From assembly GCA_016716305.1 (NCBI GenBank), contig JADJWP010000002.1:434001-498000 (forward strand): 64,000 nt of DNA, in the 5' to 3' direction. The notes beneath the pieces were generated by a model, which saw only the letters and a program-made list of their open reading frames with translations, made no database searches and had not been told where the DNA came from. A program made the position numbers and the translations under genes. Positions 1-9,386 of the stretch are shown here, piece by piece. This DNA comes from Chloracidobacterium sp. Lineage in GTDB: Bacteria > Acidobacteriota > Blastocatellia > Pyrinomonadales > Pyrinomonadaceae. How positions within the stretch are numbered: position 1 is the first letter of the stretch; every line of letters starts with the position of its first letter.

Positions 1-1332
1 GGCCGAATTATGGTGGTAGTTAAAATAAGTTCGAGTGTCGAACCAGGGAGCGAACGAAGGAACACCAAGCCGTGTGAGAGGTCCGATATCTGCACCGACG
101 CCTGTTTCCATCCGGGACAATCCTGAACCGTGATGTCGCAATATCGCGGAAAGCGGTGCGAAGAACGGCATTGCCTCGGGCTTTCCGGCAAAAAGGAACC
201 CAAGCGGATGCGAGGCTCCGAGGTCGCTCTCAAGTGCGGCAAAATGATTCTGAATATTCGCCGATTCCGCAGCCGCATACTGCGTCCCGCCTACCAACCC
301 GTTTTCCTCATTCATATAAGCAATGAACCGGATCGTCCGTTTTGGCCTTAATTTGAGTTGGCCCAGAAGGTAAGGCACCTGCATTGAGACGGCGATGCCG
401 GTTGCGTCATCGAGCGCTCCGGTTCCGAGGTCCCACGAATCGAGATGGCCGGAAACGATAACGATCTCATCAGGCCGGTCAGATCCCTTTAGGTCCGCGA
501 TAACGTTATAGCTCGTCGCATCCGGAAACGTCCTTGGGGTCAGCACAAGACGAATGTTGGTCGGGCCCATGCGGACCAGATGATCGATAAGGTCGGCATC
601 CTCGCTCGAAACGGCAGCAGCAGGTATTTTTGGGACGTTCGTGTCATAACGCATCGCCCCTGTATGAGCAAGCCGATTCTGCGAACCGCCGGCCGAACGG
701 ACAAGGGCCGCAACGGCCCCGAGACGAGCAGCGGCAATGGCGCCGCCAGATCGAAACTGGACCGCTTGACCATACGCCTGGGAACCAAATCCGGCTGCAG
801 CCATCTGCCGATCAAATTTCCCGTTGAAAAGCACGATCTTGCCGGCAACGGCGCTGCGGCCAAGAGCATTAAGCTCTTCGTAACTGCTTACGACCACAAT
901 TTCTGCGGTCAAACCGGATTCGGGCGTTGCAATACTTCCGCCGAGAGCGGTCAATACGACCTTTTGAGTCGATCCGGGTGCCATCCCTACGAATTTTACA
1001 AGTTCGCCCGTTTCTTTGCCGCGTTCCCAATGCGGCACTTTTAGCTCCTGCAAACGCACTTCGAGCCCGAGCTTACGCATCTCTTCGGCGACGTACTCGA
1101 CCGCTCGCTGAGCTTGAGCCGATCCTGAAAGCCGCGGCCCGATATTGTTCGTTAAATAGGCCGTCTGACGATACGCATAGTCGCTGGCGATCGCGGCATC
1201 ACGAACCGCCTTGAGTTCAGCCAGCGTTTTTTCGGAATAAAGAACGGGCGTAGGTGAGGCGGCCTGTCCGAAGAGCGCAGCCGAAAAACAGAGAATGGCT
1301 AATGCTGTCAACGATATTCGCATGGCCAACAT
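1..1332 (-). CDS. Secreted M28 family metallopeptidase (carboxypeptidase Q-like), C-terminus cut by window edge
   Basis: Zinc-dependent exopeptidase of the M28 family, expected to act outside the cytoplasm on peptides. I translated the minus strand directly: it stays open from about 1332 to base 1 (444 residues). A hydrophobic signal sequence ends near FGQA. The catalytic domain shows HLDSWD (His296, a zinc ligand), then LDDATG (bridging Asp) and MNEENG (catalytic Glu). The last residues read YFNYHHNSA, matching the His-containing motif near the end of the family, so only a few tens of residues are probably missing. The start is uncertain: in-frame ATGs lie at 1353, 1332 and 1323, none with a clear ribosome binding site. 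It is divergent from the S9 peptidase at 1417, so both may share the short spacer as promoter region. Confidence 0.88.
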   Translation of the reverse strand, partial: MLAMRISLTALAILCFSAALFGQAASPTPVLYSEKTLAELKAVRDAAIASDYAYRQTAYLTNNIGPRLSGSAQAQRAVEYVAEEMRKLGLEVRLQELKVPHWERGKETGELVKFVGMAPGSTQKVVLTALGGSIATPESGLTAEIVVVSSYEELNALGRSAVAGKIVLFNGKFDRQMAAAGFGSQAYGQAVQFRSGGAIAAARLGAVAALVRSAGGSQNRLAHTGAMRYDTNVPKIPAAAVSSEDADLIDHLVRMGPTNIRLVLTPRTFPDATSYNVIADLKGSDRPDEIVIVSGHLDSWDLGTGALDDATGIAVSMQVPYLLGQLKLRPKRTIRFIAYMNEENGLVGGTQYAAAESANIQNHFAALESDLGASHPLGFLFAGKPEAMPFFAPLSAILRHHGSGLSRMETGVGADIGPLTRLGVPSFAPWFDTRTYFNYHHNSA

Positions 1333-1416
1333 CTTAGCTGATGCGTTAATCATTGCCAAAGTTATATGCAATAATAGGGGTGTTCAACCAATAAAATAAG
1401 ATCTTCGGTGAATCAA

Positions 1417-3447
1417 ATGAAACGTTCAATTCTGTCGGCTTTCCTCCTGTTCACGTTTGCCGCTGTCGGCGTAGCCCAAAGCACCTTCACATTCGACGAC
1501 CTTGTTGCGGTCAAACGCGTTGGCGATCCACAGGTGTCGCCCGCCGGCGATCTGGTCGCATTTACGATCGGCACTGTCGATAAGGCCGCCAACCGTACAC
1601 TCACACATATTTACACCGTGCGTCTTGACGGTTCAGGATTGAAACAGATCACCTCTGGCGACCGTTCGGCGTCGACCCCACGATGGTCGCCGGACGGAAG
1701 GCAGTTGGCCTTTGTGACCGGCGGACAGATCTGGCGAATGGACGCCGACGGCGACGACAAGGAGCAGATAACCAGGATCTCTACCGGAGCCGCTAATCCC
1801 GTTTGGTCGCCCGACGGCAAGTGGATCGCATTCAGTTCTGAGGTCTATCCGGAATGTACGACCGATGAATGCAACAAGGCCGAAGACGCCCGAGTCGCCG
1901 CAAGTAAGGTACAGGCAAAGGTAGCCGAGCGGCTGTTGTTCAAGCATTGGAACGAATGGCGTGATCGTAAGCGGACACACGTCTTTGTCGTCGCAAGCAA
2001 CGGCGGAACTGCAACCGATCTGACACCCGGCGACTTCGATTCGCCGCCATATTCTGCATCGACCGGCGTCGATTACGCCTTTTCACCGGATTCGACCGAG
2101 ATCGCATTTCTCAGGAACTTTGACCCCGTTGAAGCAACCTCGACAAATAGCGACATCGTAGTAATGTCGCTTTCGACAAAGTCGCAAAAGAACATCACCC
2201 AAAACAATAAGGGCTACGATGTCGAACCCGTTTATACACGAAATGGCAAATACATACTTTTCCGCTCTCAGGCGACGGCGACGTTCGAGGCCGATCGATG
2301 GCGCATCATGCGGTACGACCGATCTTCGGGCGAAACCGTCGAACTGACCCGCGGTTTTGACCAGATGGCCGATCACATCGTTTTGTCGCCCGATCAAACG
2401 ACGGTCTATTTCACAGCCGGCGAACGCGGAAGGTCGCCGATCTTCAGCGTTCCGGTTGAACCCGATCTTCGCCTGCGGATCGCAACCCATGTCAAGAAGG
2501 TGCTCGGCAATGGCAGCTTTAGCAATTTGAGCATCACGCGCGACGGCCGCCGGTTCGTCTTTGTCAAAAGCTCGATGAATGAACCGGCAGCGGTCTTTTC
2601 CGCGCAAGTCGGTTCGGCGGAGTTCAAGCAGATCAGTCCGCCAGATCGAAAGTTTCCCTTCACAACTGTCGAGGAGACGGAATGGCGCGGTGCATTGAAT
2701 CGAAACATTCATGGCTGGGTGGTGAAGCCGATCGGCTTCGACCCTTCAAAGAAATATCCGCTTATCGTATTGATCCACGGCGGACCGCAGAGTGCGTGGA
2801 ATGACAGCTGGGGCTACCGATGGAATCCGCAGATGTTCGCTAATGCCGGCTATGTCGTCTTTATGCCAAACCCACGCGGCTCGACCGGCTATGGCCAGCA
2901 GTTTGTAAACGAGATCTCAGGTGATTGGGGCGGCAAGGTATTCACCGATATCAAGAACGGCGTCGCCGAGGTGATAAAGCGGCCCTATATTGACCCAAAC
3001 CGGATCGGTGCTGCAGGTGCGAGTTACGGCGGTTACATGGTCAATTGGATCCTCGGACACAACAATGACCCGCGTTTCAAATTCAAAACACTGGTTTCGC
3101 ATGCCGGCGTCTATAATCTCGAGAGCATGGCGACAGCGACGGAAGAGATCTTTTTCGTTAACTGGGAGTTCAAGGGAATGCCGTGGCAAAACCCGGTGCA
3201 GTATCAGAGATGGTCGCCGAACAAGTTCGTCAATAATTTTTCGACACCGACGCTCGTCACCGCCGGCGAACTCGATTACCGCGTGCCGGTCGATCAGAGC
3301 CTGCAGTTGTTTACGACGCTGCAGCTTAAAAAGGTCGAGTCGAAACTCATTGTATTCCCCGACGAAGGCCATTGGATCCTAAAGCCGCAGAATTCGGAAT
3401 TTTGGTACCGCAATGTCATCGAGTGGTTTGGAAAGCACTTAAAGTAA
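1417..3447 (+). CDS. S9 family peptidase (acylaminoacyl-peptidase / dipeptidyl aminopeptidase type), secreted
   Basis: Serine peptidase of the prolyl oligopeptidase family that cleaves short peptides. The 676-residue product begins with a signal peptide ending near VGVAQ. About 400 residues of beta-propeller follow, with repeated WSPDG/SPDG (PD40) motifs, then an alpha/beta hydrolase domain. Catalytic Ser536 lies in GASYGGYM, the acid in LDYRVP and the His in EGHW, so the triad looks complete. ATG 1417 is preferred because GGTGA lies six bases upstream; an in-frame GTG at 1408 is an alternative. The M1 peptidase starts one base after the stop, so the two are very probably co-transcribed. Confidence 0.93.
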   Translation: MKRSILSAFLLFTFAAVGVAQSTFTFDDLVAVKRVGDPQVSPAGDLVAFTIGTVDKAANRTLTHIYTVRLDGSGLKQITSGDRSASTPRWSPDGRQLAFVTGGQIWRMDADGDDKEQITRISTGAANPVWSPDGKWIAFSSEVYPECTTDECNKAEDARVAASKVQAKVAERLLFKHWNEWRDRKRTHVFVVASNGGTATDLTPGDFDSPPYSASTGVDYAFSPDSTEIAFLRNFDPVEATSTNSDIVVMSLSTKSQKNITQNNKGYDVEPVYTRNGKYILFRSQATATFEADRWRIMRYDRSSGETVELTRGFDQMADHIVLSPDQTTVYFTAGERGRSPIFSVPVEPDLRLRIATHVKKVLGNGSFSNLSITRDGRRFVFVKSSMNEPAAVFSAQVGSAEFKQISPPDRKFPFTTVEETEWRGALNRNIHGWVVKPIGFDPSKKYPLIVLIHGGPQSAWNDSWGYRWNPQMFANAGYVVFMPNPRGSTGYGQQFVNEISGDWGGKVFTDIKNGVAEVIKRPYIDPNRIGAAGASYGGYMVNWILGHNNDPRFKFKTLVSHAGVYNLESMATATEEIFFVNWEFKGMPWQNPVQYQRWSPNKFVNNFSTPTLVTAGELDYRVPVDQSLQLFTTLQLKKVESKLIVFPDEGHWILKPQNSEFWYRNVIEWFGKHLK

Positions 3448-3448
3448 C

Positions 3449-5131
3449 ATGATCCTCACGAAACTTTCAGGCGTCGTAATTTGTCTTGTAATCTTTTTCT
3501 CCCATTTTGCCGCCGGTCAAAAACCCGTTGCCGATCTTGACCGTCCGAGCGATTACGACGTTCAGCATTATGTGCTGCGTATAAGTTTTGACGAGACGAC
3601 TCGGACGGTCTTTGGCGATACATCGGTTCACCTTAAACCGGTCGGGAATGAACTCGACACCATCGTCCTCGACCAACGCTCGATCAGCTTCGAAGCGGTA
3701 ACGCTCGAACCATCGGGGGCAAAACTCACGTTTGCCGTCAAGCCTGACAGAATAGACGTAAAGCTCGATCGGCCTTACTCGCCGTCAGAGACGGTCGTGC
3801 TTCGCTTCAAGTACTCAGCCAAGCCCAAAAAGGGCGTCTACTTCATAGAAGAAAAGAAAGATAAAGGCAGCGTCGTCAATCCGGCCCAGATCTGGACACA
3901 AGGCGAACCCGACGAGGCGCGCCATTGGTTTCCGTCGTTCGACTTCCCTTCCGACAAGGCTACGACAGAACAGATCATCACGGTAGGCAAACCGAAAACG
4001 GTCATCGGAAATGGTGAATTGGTTTCCAGAAAGGAAAATGCTGACGGAACGGTTACCTATCATTACCGAATGGCGATACCGCACCCGACATATCTCGTCT
4101 CGTTCGTCATTGGCGATTATGTACGGGTGGATGACAAGTTTCGCGATATCCCGCTCGGGTATTATGTTTACCGCGGTACCGAACCGATCGTCCCTAAGGC
4201 CTACGGCAAAACAAAGGACATGCTGAGAATTTTCGAGGAGATCACAAAGGTCGATTACCCATTCAACAAATACGATCAGACGATCGTTTCCAATTTCACC
4301 TTTGGCGGTATGGAGAACATCACGGCTACGACCATGGCCGATACCGAGATCTTTCTTGCGAATTTCGATTTCATGCGCGGAGCCGTCGAGGATCTGGTCG
4401 CGCACGAGATCGCTCATTCGTGGTTTGGCAACAATGTGACCTGTAAGAACTGGGCCGAATTATGGCTGAATGAGGGGTTTGCGACCTTCATGGAAGCCGC
4501 CGTTCGCGAAAGGCTCTATGGACGTGCCGATTACATCCGTAAGATCGGTGTCGATGCTGAGAGCTTTATTGCAGATGCCGCGGTCAATTCAAAGCCGATG
4601 GGTTTGTACAATTTGACTGCCGGCAATGTCGATGCTCTGTTTGACCGTCCGGCGGTCACGTACAATAAAGGAGGTGCGGTGATCCATCAGCTTCGTGAGC
4701 AGGTCGGCGACGAGGCCTTTTGGAAGGCAGTGAATCTCTATCTCACCCGCCATCGATTTGGCTCGGTCACAACGCCGGACCTGCAGAAAGCGATGGAAGA
4801 AGTTTCGGGACAAAAACTTGGCTGGTTTTTCGAGCAGTGGGTTTACGGCACCGGCCATCCAAAGCTCACCATCCGCCAACGATTCGACGAAGCCAGAAAA
4901 GAACTCGTCCTTGAGATCGAGCAGACGCAGAAAGGTGCCCTTGTGCCCGAGGTTTTCCGCCTGCCGCTCGAGATCGAACTCCGATTTGCTGAAGAGCCCG
5001 CAAGGATCGAAAAGCTCGATATCAATGCTCGCAGGCAAACGATCTCGGTTCCGGTCGGATCAAAACCCACGTCCGTGAGCTTCGATCCGGCTTCGAAATT
5101 GCCGTTGACGATGATAAAGGCTCAGCAATAA
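3449..5131 (+). CDS. M1 family aminopeptidase, secreted
   Basis: Zinc aminopeptidase of the gluzincin M1 family, removing N-terminal residues from peptides. The 560-residue protein has an N-terminal signal peptide (ending near FAAGQ), the substrate-binding GGMEN motif, and the zinc site HEIAH (His319, His323) followed 19 residues later by Glu342 in LNEGFATF. It is shorter than the 850-900 residue PepN type and matches the compact bacterial form without the long C-terminal helical domain. The start lies one base after the S9 stop codon, indicating one operon encoding two exported peptidases. Its 3' end faces a terminator and a riboswitch on the opposite strand. Confidence 0.93.
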   Translation: MILTKLSGVVICLVIFFSHFAAGQKPVADLDRPSDYDVQHYVLRISFDETTRTVFGDTSVHLKPVGNELDTIVLDQRSISFEAVTLEPSGAKLTFAVKPDRIDVKLDRPYSPSETVVLRFKYSAKPKKGVYFIEEKKDKGSVVNPAQIWTQGEPDEARHWFPSFDFPSDKATTEQIITVGKPKTVIGNGELVSRKENADGTVTYHYRMAIPHPTYLVSFVIGDYVRVDDKFRDIPLGYYVYRGTEPIVPKAYGKTKDMLRIFEEITKVDYPFNKYDQTIVSNFTFGGMENITATTMADTEIFLANFDFMRGAVEDLVAHEIAHSWFGNNVTCKNWAELWLNEGFATFMEAAVRERLYGRADYIRKIGVDAESFIADAAVNSKPMGLYNLTAGNVDALFDRPAVTYNKGGAVIHQLREQVGDEAFWKAVNLYLTRHRFGSVTTPDLQKAMEEVSGQKLGWFFEQWVYGTGHPKLTIRQRFDEARKELVLEIEQTQKGALVPEVFRLPLEIELRFAEEPARIEKLDINARRQTISVPVGSKPTSVSFDPASKLPLTMIKAQQ

Positions 5132-5216
5132 GGTAGATGTCGTCGATCTCAGCCTTTTAGAGACGAACATCCTTTTAGATATCTTGGATTCGCAACTGTT
5201 GAAAGCAGAACAAAAG

Positions 5217-5247
5217 AAAAATCCCGCAGCCGTTGCTGCGGGATTTT
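5217..5247 (-). terminator. Intrinsic terminator, strongest on the minus strand
   Basis: A perfect 10-bp GC-rich stem (ATCCCGCAGC / GCTGCGGGAT) with loop CGTT is flanked by A-rich and T-rich runs. On the minus strand it is followed by TTTTTCTTTTG, a good U-tract, so it would end the transcript starting at the riboswitch at about 5490. On the plus strand only four Ts follow, so it may also end the S9-M1 message less efficiently. Confidence 0.8.
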
Positions 5248-5344
5248 CCCCTTTGAGAAGACCGGTGTCTGCTTGTTGTGTTGAGAAAGCAGAGCGCGAA
5301 GCACACACAAAATCGCGACTTTAACGTCAATTCGTCTGCAGTAA

Positions 5345-5490
5345 CTCCTTTGCCACACCTACGAGGTTAGCTGACGGGCTAGGAACGAAAGATTATCCCC
5401 GCGTCTACTTAGCATCGACGCTTCGCCCCCTGTCTTGCGATCGCTCGCTCGACCCTGGTTCCCCCGCGTTTCCCGAAACAACGGGCAACT
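5345..5490 (-). promoter_or_regulatory. Cyclic-di-AMP riboswitch (ydaO-yuaA class)
   Basis: Read on the minus strand, the conserved landmarks appear in order. There is a P1 stem TTGCC (5488-5484) pairing with GGCAA (5354-5350), a small hairpin CCCG-TTGTTT-CGGG, then AAACGCGGGGGAACC and GGGGGCGAAGCG. The 3' signature AGCCCGTCAGCTAACCTCGT follows, then AAGGAG. These match the ydaO aptamers of Bacillus and Thermoanaerobacter as I know them. The class binds c-di-AMP and usually turns genes off, typically cell-wall hydrolases, potassium transport or osmolyte genes. About 100 nt downstream lies a terminator (5247-5217), and beyond it the minus strand is antisense to the M1 peptidase. No convincing gene follows. 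Confidence 0.88.
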
Positions 5491-5563
5491 TCGGTGATCA
5501 ACTTTTCAACAATTGCAGATTACACCAATCTTCGGGCTATTTCAAGGTTTATCCGAACTTTTT

Positions 5564-6010
5564 TCACCGACCTGGGAAAAGGTGGTACAGCATCACATAA
5601 ACAATAACCCCTGTGGCTGAAACGTAAAGCCAAACGGGCAATACGAGCCTGGCTAAACGGCGATGTTTCTCGTCCATTCGCTTAAGCCCCCGAAAAAGTA
5701 TTACAAGTACGAATGGAGCGACCAACGCCGCCAGGATCGTATGCGATGTCAGTATTGTGAAATAGATCGGACGCACGATACCCTCGCCGGTAAAGCGTGT
5801 CGGTCCAAGCCCGAAATAGTATGTCCTAAGGGCATGGTGCGTCAGATAACTCACCAAAAATAGTGCGGAGACGATGCATGCCACAAGCATGCACGCACGA
5901 TGTCGCTCTATCTTGCGGGCCTTTATGAAATAGAAGCCCGTGATCACAAAGAGTCCGCTCAGGGCGTTCAATCCGGCGTTCAGATGAGGAAAAATGTGCA
6001 GGTATTCCAT
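5564..6010 (-). CDS. DUF420 membrane protein (CtaM/YozB-like)
   Basis: Small integral membrane protein of the DUF420 family; its Bacillus/Staphylococcus relatives (CtaM) are needed for assembly or activity of heme-copper oxidases. The chosen 148-residue form begins MEYLHIFPHLNAGLNA, the usual family start, and has four hydrophobic segments with conserved His (PHLN, RHRAC, YLTHHAL). A longer reading to 6133 would overlap the oxidase subunit III gene by 100 bases, which is unlikely. It lies 22 bases after that gene and is the last gene of the heme o synthase, subunit III, DUF420 unit, which supports an oxidase assembly role. Confidence 0.85.
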   Translation of the reverse strand: MEYLHIFPHLNAGLNALSGLFVITGFYFIKARKIERHRACMLVACIVSALFLVSYLTHHALRTYYFGLGPTRFTGEGIVRPIYFTILTSHTILAALVAPFVLVILFRGLKRMDEKHRRLARLVLPVWLYVSATGVIVYVMLYHLFPGR

Positions 6011-6032
6011 TCTTTTGCGATCGATATCAGGT

Positions 6033-6761
6033 TCAGGTCCAAAAACCCAATAAAACGAAAAGTACGAGCCAAAGAACACCCATAAAATGCCAATACCAAC
6101 CGACCGAACGGGCGAGATTGCGGCGGTATTCAACTTCTTTCGCAGCCGAGGTGTCGTTCCACGACCTTAGCAGGACAGCTCCAAGGGCTACTATCCCGCC
6201 CAATACATGAACGGCGTGAACTCCGGTAAGGATGTAAAAGAAGCCGGCGTACGGGTTCCCGTAAACGAGTATTCCGCTGGTCGATAAGGCGAACCATGCT
6301 ATCAGCTGCGACGAAATGAACATCGCCCCGAGAACGGTCGTCGCGATGAACCATTTTCGTGCATCGCCTTGCCTTGAGGCGTCGACCGCGGTCTTGGCCA
6401 AATGGTACGTGATGCTGCTTAGCAGTATCAGTATCGTGCTGACCCAAACAGCCGTCGGCAGAGCGAACGGCCGCCATTCAAGTACGTTATTCGTTGCTAT
6501 CACAACGTACGCTCCGATAAGCCCGCCAAACGTCATCAGGACGATCACAAGCAGGAACCAGGTCACGACCCGGGATTTATCGCGATCCTGATCGTCTTCA
6601 TCGTAGAGGCGGCCATCAAAGAACTCATTTTTCTTCGGGTCAGGCCAGTTTGGACCACTATCGCCCGACCCCGGATCGTCACCACCGCCGACAGCAACTG
6701 CAAGCCTTTCCCGCAAACGCCGGCGTGTCTCGACGTTGTCGATAGTATCTGGGTTCATCAT
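6033..6761 (-). CDS. ctaE: Cytochrome c oxidase subunit III family protein
   Basis: Membrane subunit III of a heme-copper terminal oxidase. The 242-residue product has a soluble, Asp/Gly/Pro-rich N-terminal stretch of about 60 residues and then five transmembrane helices. Typical subunit III text includes GVHAVHVLGG and the C-terminal SVGWYWHFMGVLWL. Its start overlaps the stop of ctaB as ATGA (ATG at 6761 or 6758), a translational-coupling arrangement that argues against the longer reading to 6887. Subunits I and II are not in the window. The long polar N-terminus is more than the core fold needs, and its role is unknown. Confidence 0.9.
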   Translation of the reverse strand: MMNPDTIDNVETRRRLRERLAVAVGGGDDPGSGDSGPNWPDPKKNEFFDGRLYDEDDQDRDKSRVVTWFLLVIVLMTFGGLIGAYVVIATNNVLEWRPFALPTAVWVSTILILLSSITYHLAKTAVDASRQGDARKWFIATTVLGAMFISSQLIAWFALSTSGILVYGNPYAGFFYILTGVHAVHVLGGIVALGAVLLRSWNDTSAAKEVEYRRNLARSVGWYWHFMGVLWLVLFVLLGFWT

Positions 6762-7663
6762 CAGCGGTTGTCCAATACCAATAAACCGAAAATCAGGGGC
6801 AAATAAAGTACCGAGACCATTAACAGCCGACGAGCCTTGCTTGTCGACTTTGCCCGTGCCGTAATAATGCTCTCGCTCAGGAACCAAATACCGAGCAGCG
6901 AGGCCCCGACCAGATACGCCGTACCGGCAAATCCGAGAAAAAAAGGAGCAAGGCTGACCGGAAGGAGCATAAAAGCGAATAGAACTATCTGGCGGGCGGT
7001 AATGCGGCCGTCGCGGTCCACAACCGGGAGCATTATTATCCCAGCCTTTGCGTATTCCTCACGATACATCCACGCTATCGCGAAAAAGTGAGGAAACTGC
7101 CAGAGAAACAACATTATGAAGAGCGCCCATGCACCCAGCGTGATCTCGCCGGAAGCCGATGTCCAACCCATCAACGGCGGCATCGCACCCGGAATCGCGC
7201 CGATCGCAGTCGAGGCGGACGTCCGCGTCTTCAGCGGCGTATAAAGAAGCACATACCCGACTATAACGACCAAACCCAACAATGCCGTAAGTGGATTTAC
7301 GAGGTAGAACAAATAGACTTCCGCGATGATGCACTGAAGCAGACCGAAAATGAGTGCTTCGCCTGACGTCACGCGTCCGGTCGGAAGCGGACGCTTTGCG
7401 GTTCGTTCCATCAGTACGTCGATCCGCCTTTCGAGCCATTGATTCAGCGTAGCAACACCGAATGCTAACAAGGCGATCCCGATCATCGCATTGGCAAATC
7501 GAACATAGTCGAGCGTACCGACTGAGCCGACATAGAAACCAGCCGCCGCCGTGAGGACCAGCATGAATGCTATCCTCGGCTTCGTCAGTTCGATATATGC
7601 CGCGATCTTGTCGCGGACACCAAGGACTTTTACTTGTTCGATATCAGCTGCAGCCGTTTCCAT
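6761..7663 (-). CDS. ctaB: Protoheme IX farnesyltransferase (heme o synthase)
   Basis: UbiA-superfamily prenyltransferase that adds a farnesyl group to heme b to make heme o, precursor of the oxidase heme. The 300-residue protein shows several transmembrane helices. The first Asp-rich motif reads NQWLERRIDVLMERTAKRPL, and the family TKPRI motif lies near the N-terminus. The start is placed at ATG 7663 (METAAADIEQ). An upstream extension to 7789 is polar, lacks family similarity and runs into the divergent resB promoter region. It is first in a three-gene oxidase unit on the minus strand. Confidence 0.93.
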   Translation of the reverse strand: METAAADIEQVKVLGVRDKIAAYIELTKPRIAFMLVLTAAAGFYVGSVGTLDYVRFANAMIGIALLAFGVATLNQWLERRIDVLMERTAKRPLPTGRVTSGEALIFGLLQCIIAEVYLFYLVNPLTALLGLVVIVGYVLLYTPLKTRTSASTAIGAIPGAMPPLMGWTSASGEITLGAWALFIMLFLWQFPHFFAIAWMYREEYAKAGIIMLPVVDRDGRITARQIVLFAFMLLPVSLAPFFLGFAGTAYLVGASLLGIWFLSESIITARAKSTSKARRLLMVSVLYLPLIFGLLVLDNR

Positions 7664-7827
7664 TGATAAGGGCCTGGTTCGGTGGATAAAGGAGAAGAAT
7701 ACAATTTCAAACGGGGAATTCAAAGCCGAAAGCCGTTGCCGAACCTTCTTTGACTTAGAAGAATCCCTTATTTGCCGGTGCGGTGACAAAACAGCGGCTC
7801 TAAGCTATTATTTTGTTAGATAAAATA

Positions 7828-9375
7828 ATGGCAGCTTCTGAAGAGACCATCAAGGCAGCTCGTGTTAAGGACCGTCCTACGGCCCCGCTGTTGAATCGAT
7901 TCATCGTTCTGATCAGTTCGGTCCGTTTCGGGGTCGTCTTACTTTGCATTCTCGTCGTACTTTCGATAATCGGGATGCTGATCGTTCAACAGAACGTCAT
8001 TCCCGGATTCGACACGTATTATGCTTCCCTCACCCCGGCCGAACAAAAGGTCTTTGGCTTTCTTGGCCTCTTCGATATCTATCACAGCTGGTATTACAAC
8101 CTGATCCTCCTGATCTTGTCGTTGAATATCGTCCTCGCTTCGATCGATCGGTTCCCGTCCGTCTGGAAGGGTTATTTCAAGCGTCCGAAGTTGAATGCGA
8201 CAAAACCCTGGCTTCTCAACCAACAACAGAACGCACAGGCTGAATACATCGAGGCGAACGCACCAGAATTGCTTGAAAAGGTAAAACGTGCATTTGCCAA
8301 ACATCGTCTTCGTCCGGTCGTGACCGAACGCGACGGAGCAACATTCGTATTTGGAGAATCCGGCCGGCTCAACCGCCTGGGCGCGTACATTGTCCATGTT
8401 GCATTACTGACGCTGTTCCTCGGACACTTTGTCGCTTTGCAGACGGGTTTTGACGCCGATGTCCGTATGATCCCGGGCGACACAACGGATCAGATCCAGA
8501 TGATCCGTTTCGACCTTGACAAGAAGGAGAAATTCAACGTTCAGGTGCCGTTTTCAATGACGTGCACTGACATTCAGCAAAAGCTTATCGATCAGCGTGG
8601 CTCGATCGCGGTAACGAATACACTCGATTGGCGAACGCAGATGAGGGTTGATGATCCGGAATACGGAACGACGATCGCCGACATAAGCATGAATCAGCCT
8701 TTCGATTATCGCGGCTATCGCTTCTTTCAGGCCCAAACGATCCCGGTCGGCAATGCCAGGACCATTAAGCTCGACGTAACGCCGGTCGACGGCGGCGATG
8801 CGATCAGGCTTGATATTCCCCGCCTCGGCTCGACCCAGATGCCCGACGGGACGTTCGTTGAGTATGAGGAGTTTCTTCCTGATTTTACGTTCGGTCCGGA
8901 TGGCAAACCTGATACGCGTTCGGGCGATTACAACAACCCCGTTGCCGTGCTTGGCGTAACGCGTCCTGGCGAAGAACGTATAAGGGTCTTTGCATTCGGT
9001 TCGAATGTTCCGGACAACATCCCGGTCGCCGCTCCAAAGGCAGGTTTCAAGTGGCGATTGTCGGAGTTTGAAAAGTCGCCTTTTGCTCACGTCCTGTCAA
9101 TAAAGTATGACCCTTACCACGGTGCATTCATCGCGTGGTATTTCGGCGGTTTCGGATTGATGTTCGCATTGTCGTTCGTCTTCTTTTTTTCGCATCGTCG
9201 CGTCTGGGCAATGATCGAGGAAACGGACGGCCGGGTATTTATGACCCTTGCCGGGAACGCCAACCGAAATCATGCGGCGTTCGAAGAGAAGTTCGCACGC
9301 ATTGCCCGCGAGCTCGACGTCCCGGTCGCAATTGCGGAAGAAGAAAGCGAGACGCAACAGCAAGTTGATGATTAA
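7828..9375 (+). CDS. resB: Cytochrome c biogenesis protein ResB (Ccs1)
   Basis: Part of the System II cytochrome c maturation machine, which with CcsA handles heme and apocytochrome outside the membrane. The 515-residue protein has three transmembrane helices in the N-terminal half (SSVRFGVVLL; YNLILLILSLNIV; GAYIVHVALLTLF), a large extracytoplasmic domain and a C-terminal helix after the family motif DPYHGAF. ATG 7828 is preferred; an in-frame TTG lies at 7813. CcsA follows after 11 bases, so the pair is co-transcribed. The gene is divergent from ctaB, linking heme o synthesis and cytochrome c assembly. Confidence 0.92.
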   Translation: MAASEETIKAARVKDRPTAPLLNRFIVLISSVRFGVVLLCILVVLSIIGMLIVQQNVIPGFDTYYASLTPAEQKVFGFLGLFDIYHSWYYNLILLILSLNIVLASIDRFPSVWKGYFKRPKLNATKPWLLNQQQNAQAEYIEANAPELLEKVKRAFAKHRLRPVVTERDGATFVFGESGRLNRLGAYIVHVALLTLFLGHFVALQTGFDADVRMIPGDTTDQIQMIRFDLDKKEKFNVQVPFSMTCTDIQQKLIDQRGSIAVTNTLDWRTQMRVDDPEYGTTIADISMNQPFDYRGYRFFQAQTIPVGNARTIKLDVTPVDGGDAIRLDIPRLGSTQMPDGTFVEYEEFLPDFTFGPDGKPDTRSGDYNNPVAVLGVTRPGEERIRVFAFGSNVPDNIPVAAPKAGFKWRLSEFEKSPFAHVLSIKYDPYHGAFIAWYFGGFGLMFALSFVFFFSHRRVWAMIEETDGRVFMTLAGNANRNHAAFEEKFARIARELDVPVAIAEEESETQQQVDD

Positions 9376-9386
9376 CGAGGTAATTT

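Larger units (their letters stand above)
5132..5563. other. Intergenic region between M1 peptidase and DUF420 gene
   Basis: This 430-base gap is explained mainly by the minus-strand riboswitch and its downstream terminator. Open frames on the minus strand at 5060-5308 and 5149-5358 cross the terminator, have no ATG start or recognisable domain, and partly overlap the M1 gene. I do not regard them as genes. Bases 5495-5563 presumably hold the riboswitch promoter and the 3' end of the oxidase cluster; no clear promoter boxes were identified. Confidence 0.6.

Noticed and set aside
5060..5358. Minus-strand open frames of 82 and 69 codons downstream of the riboswitch
   Set aside because: They run through the terminator hairpin, partly overlap the M1 gene antisense, lack ATG starts with ribosome binding sites, and have no family-like sequence.
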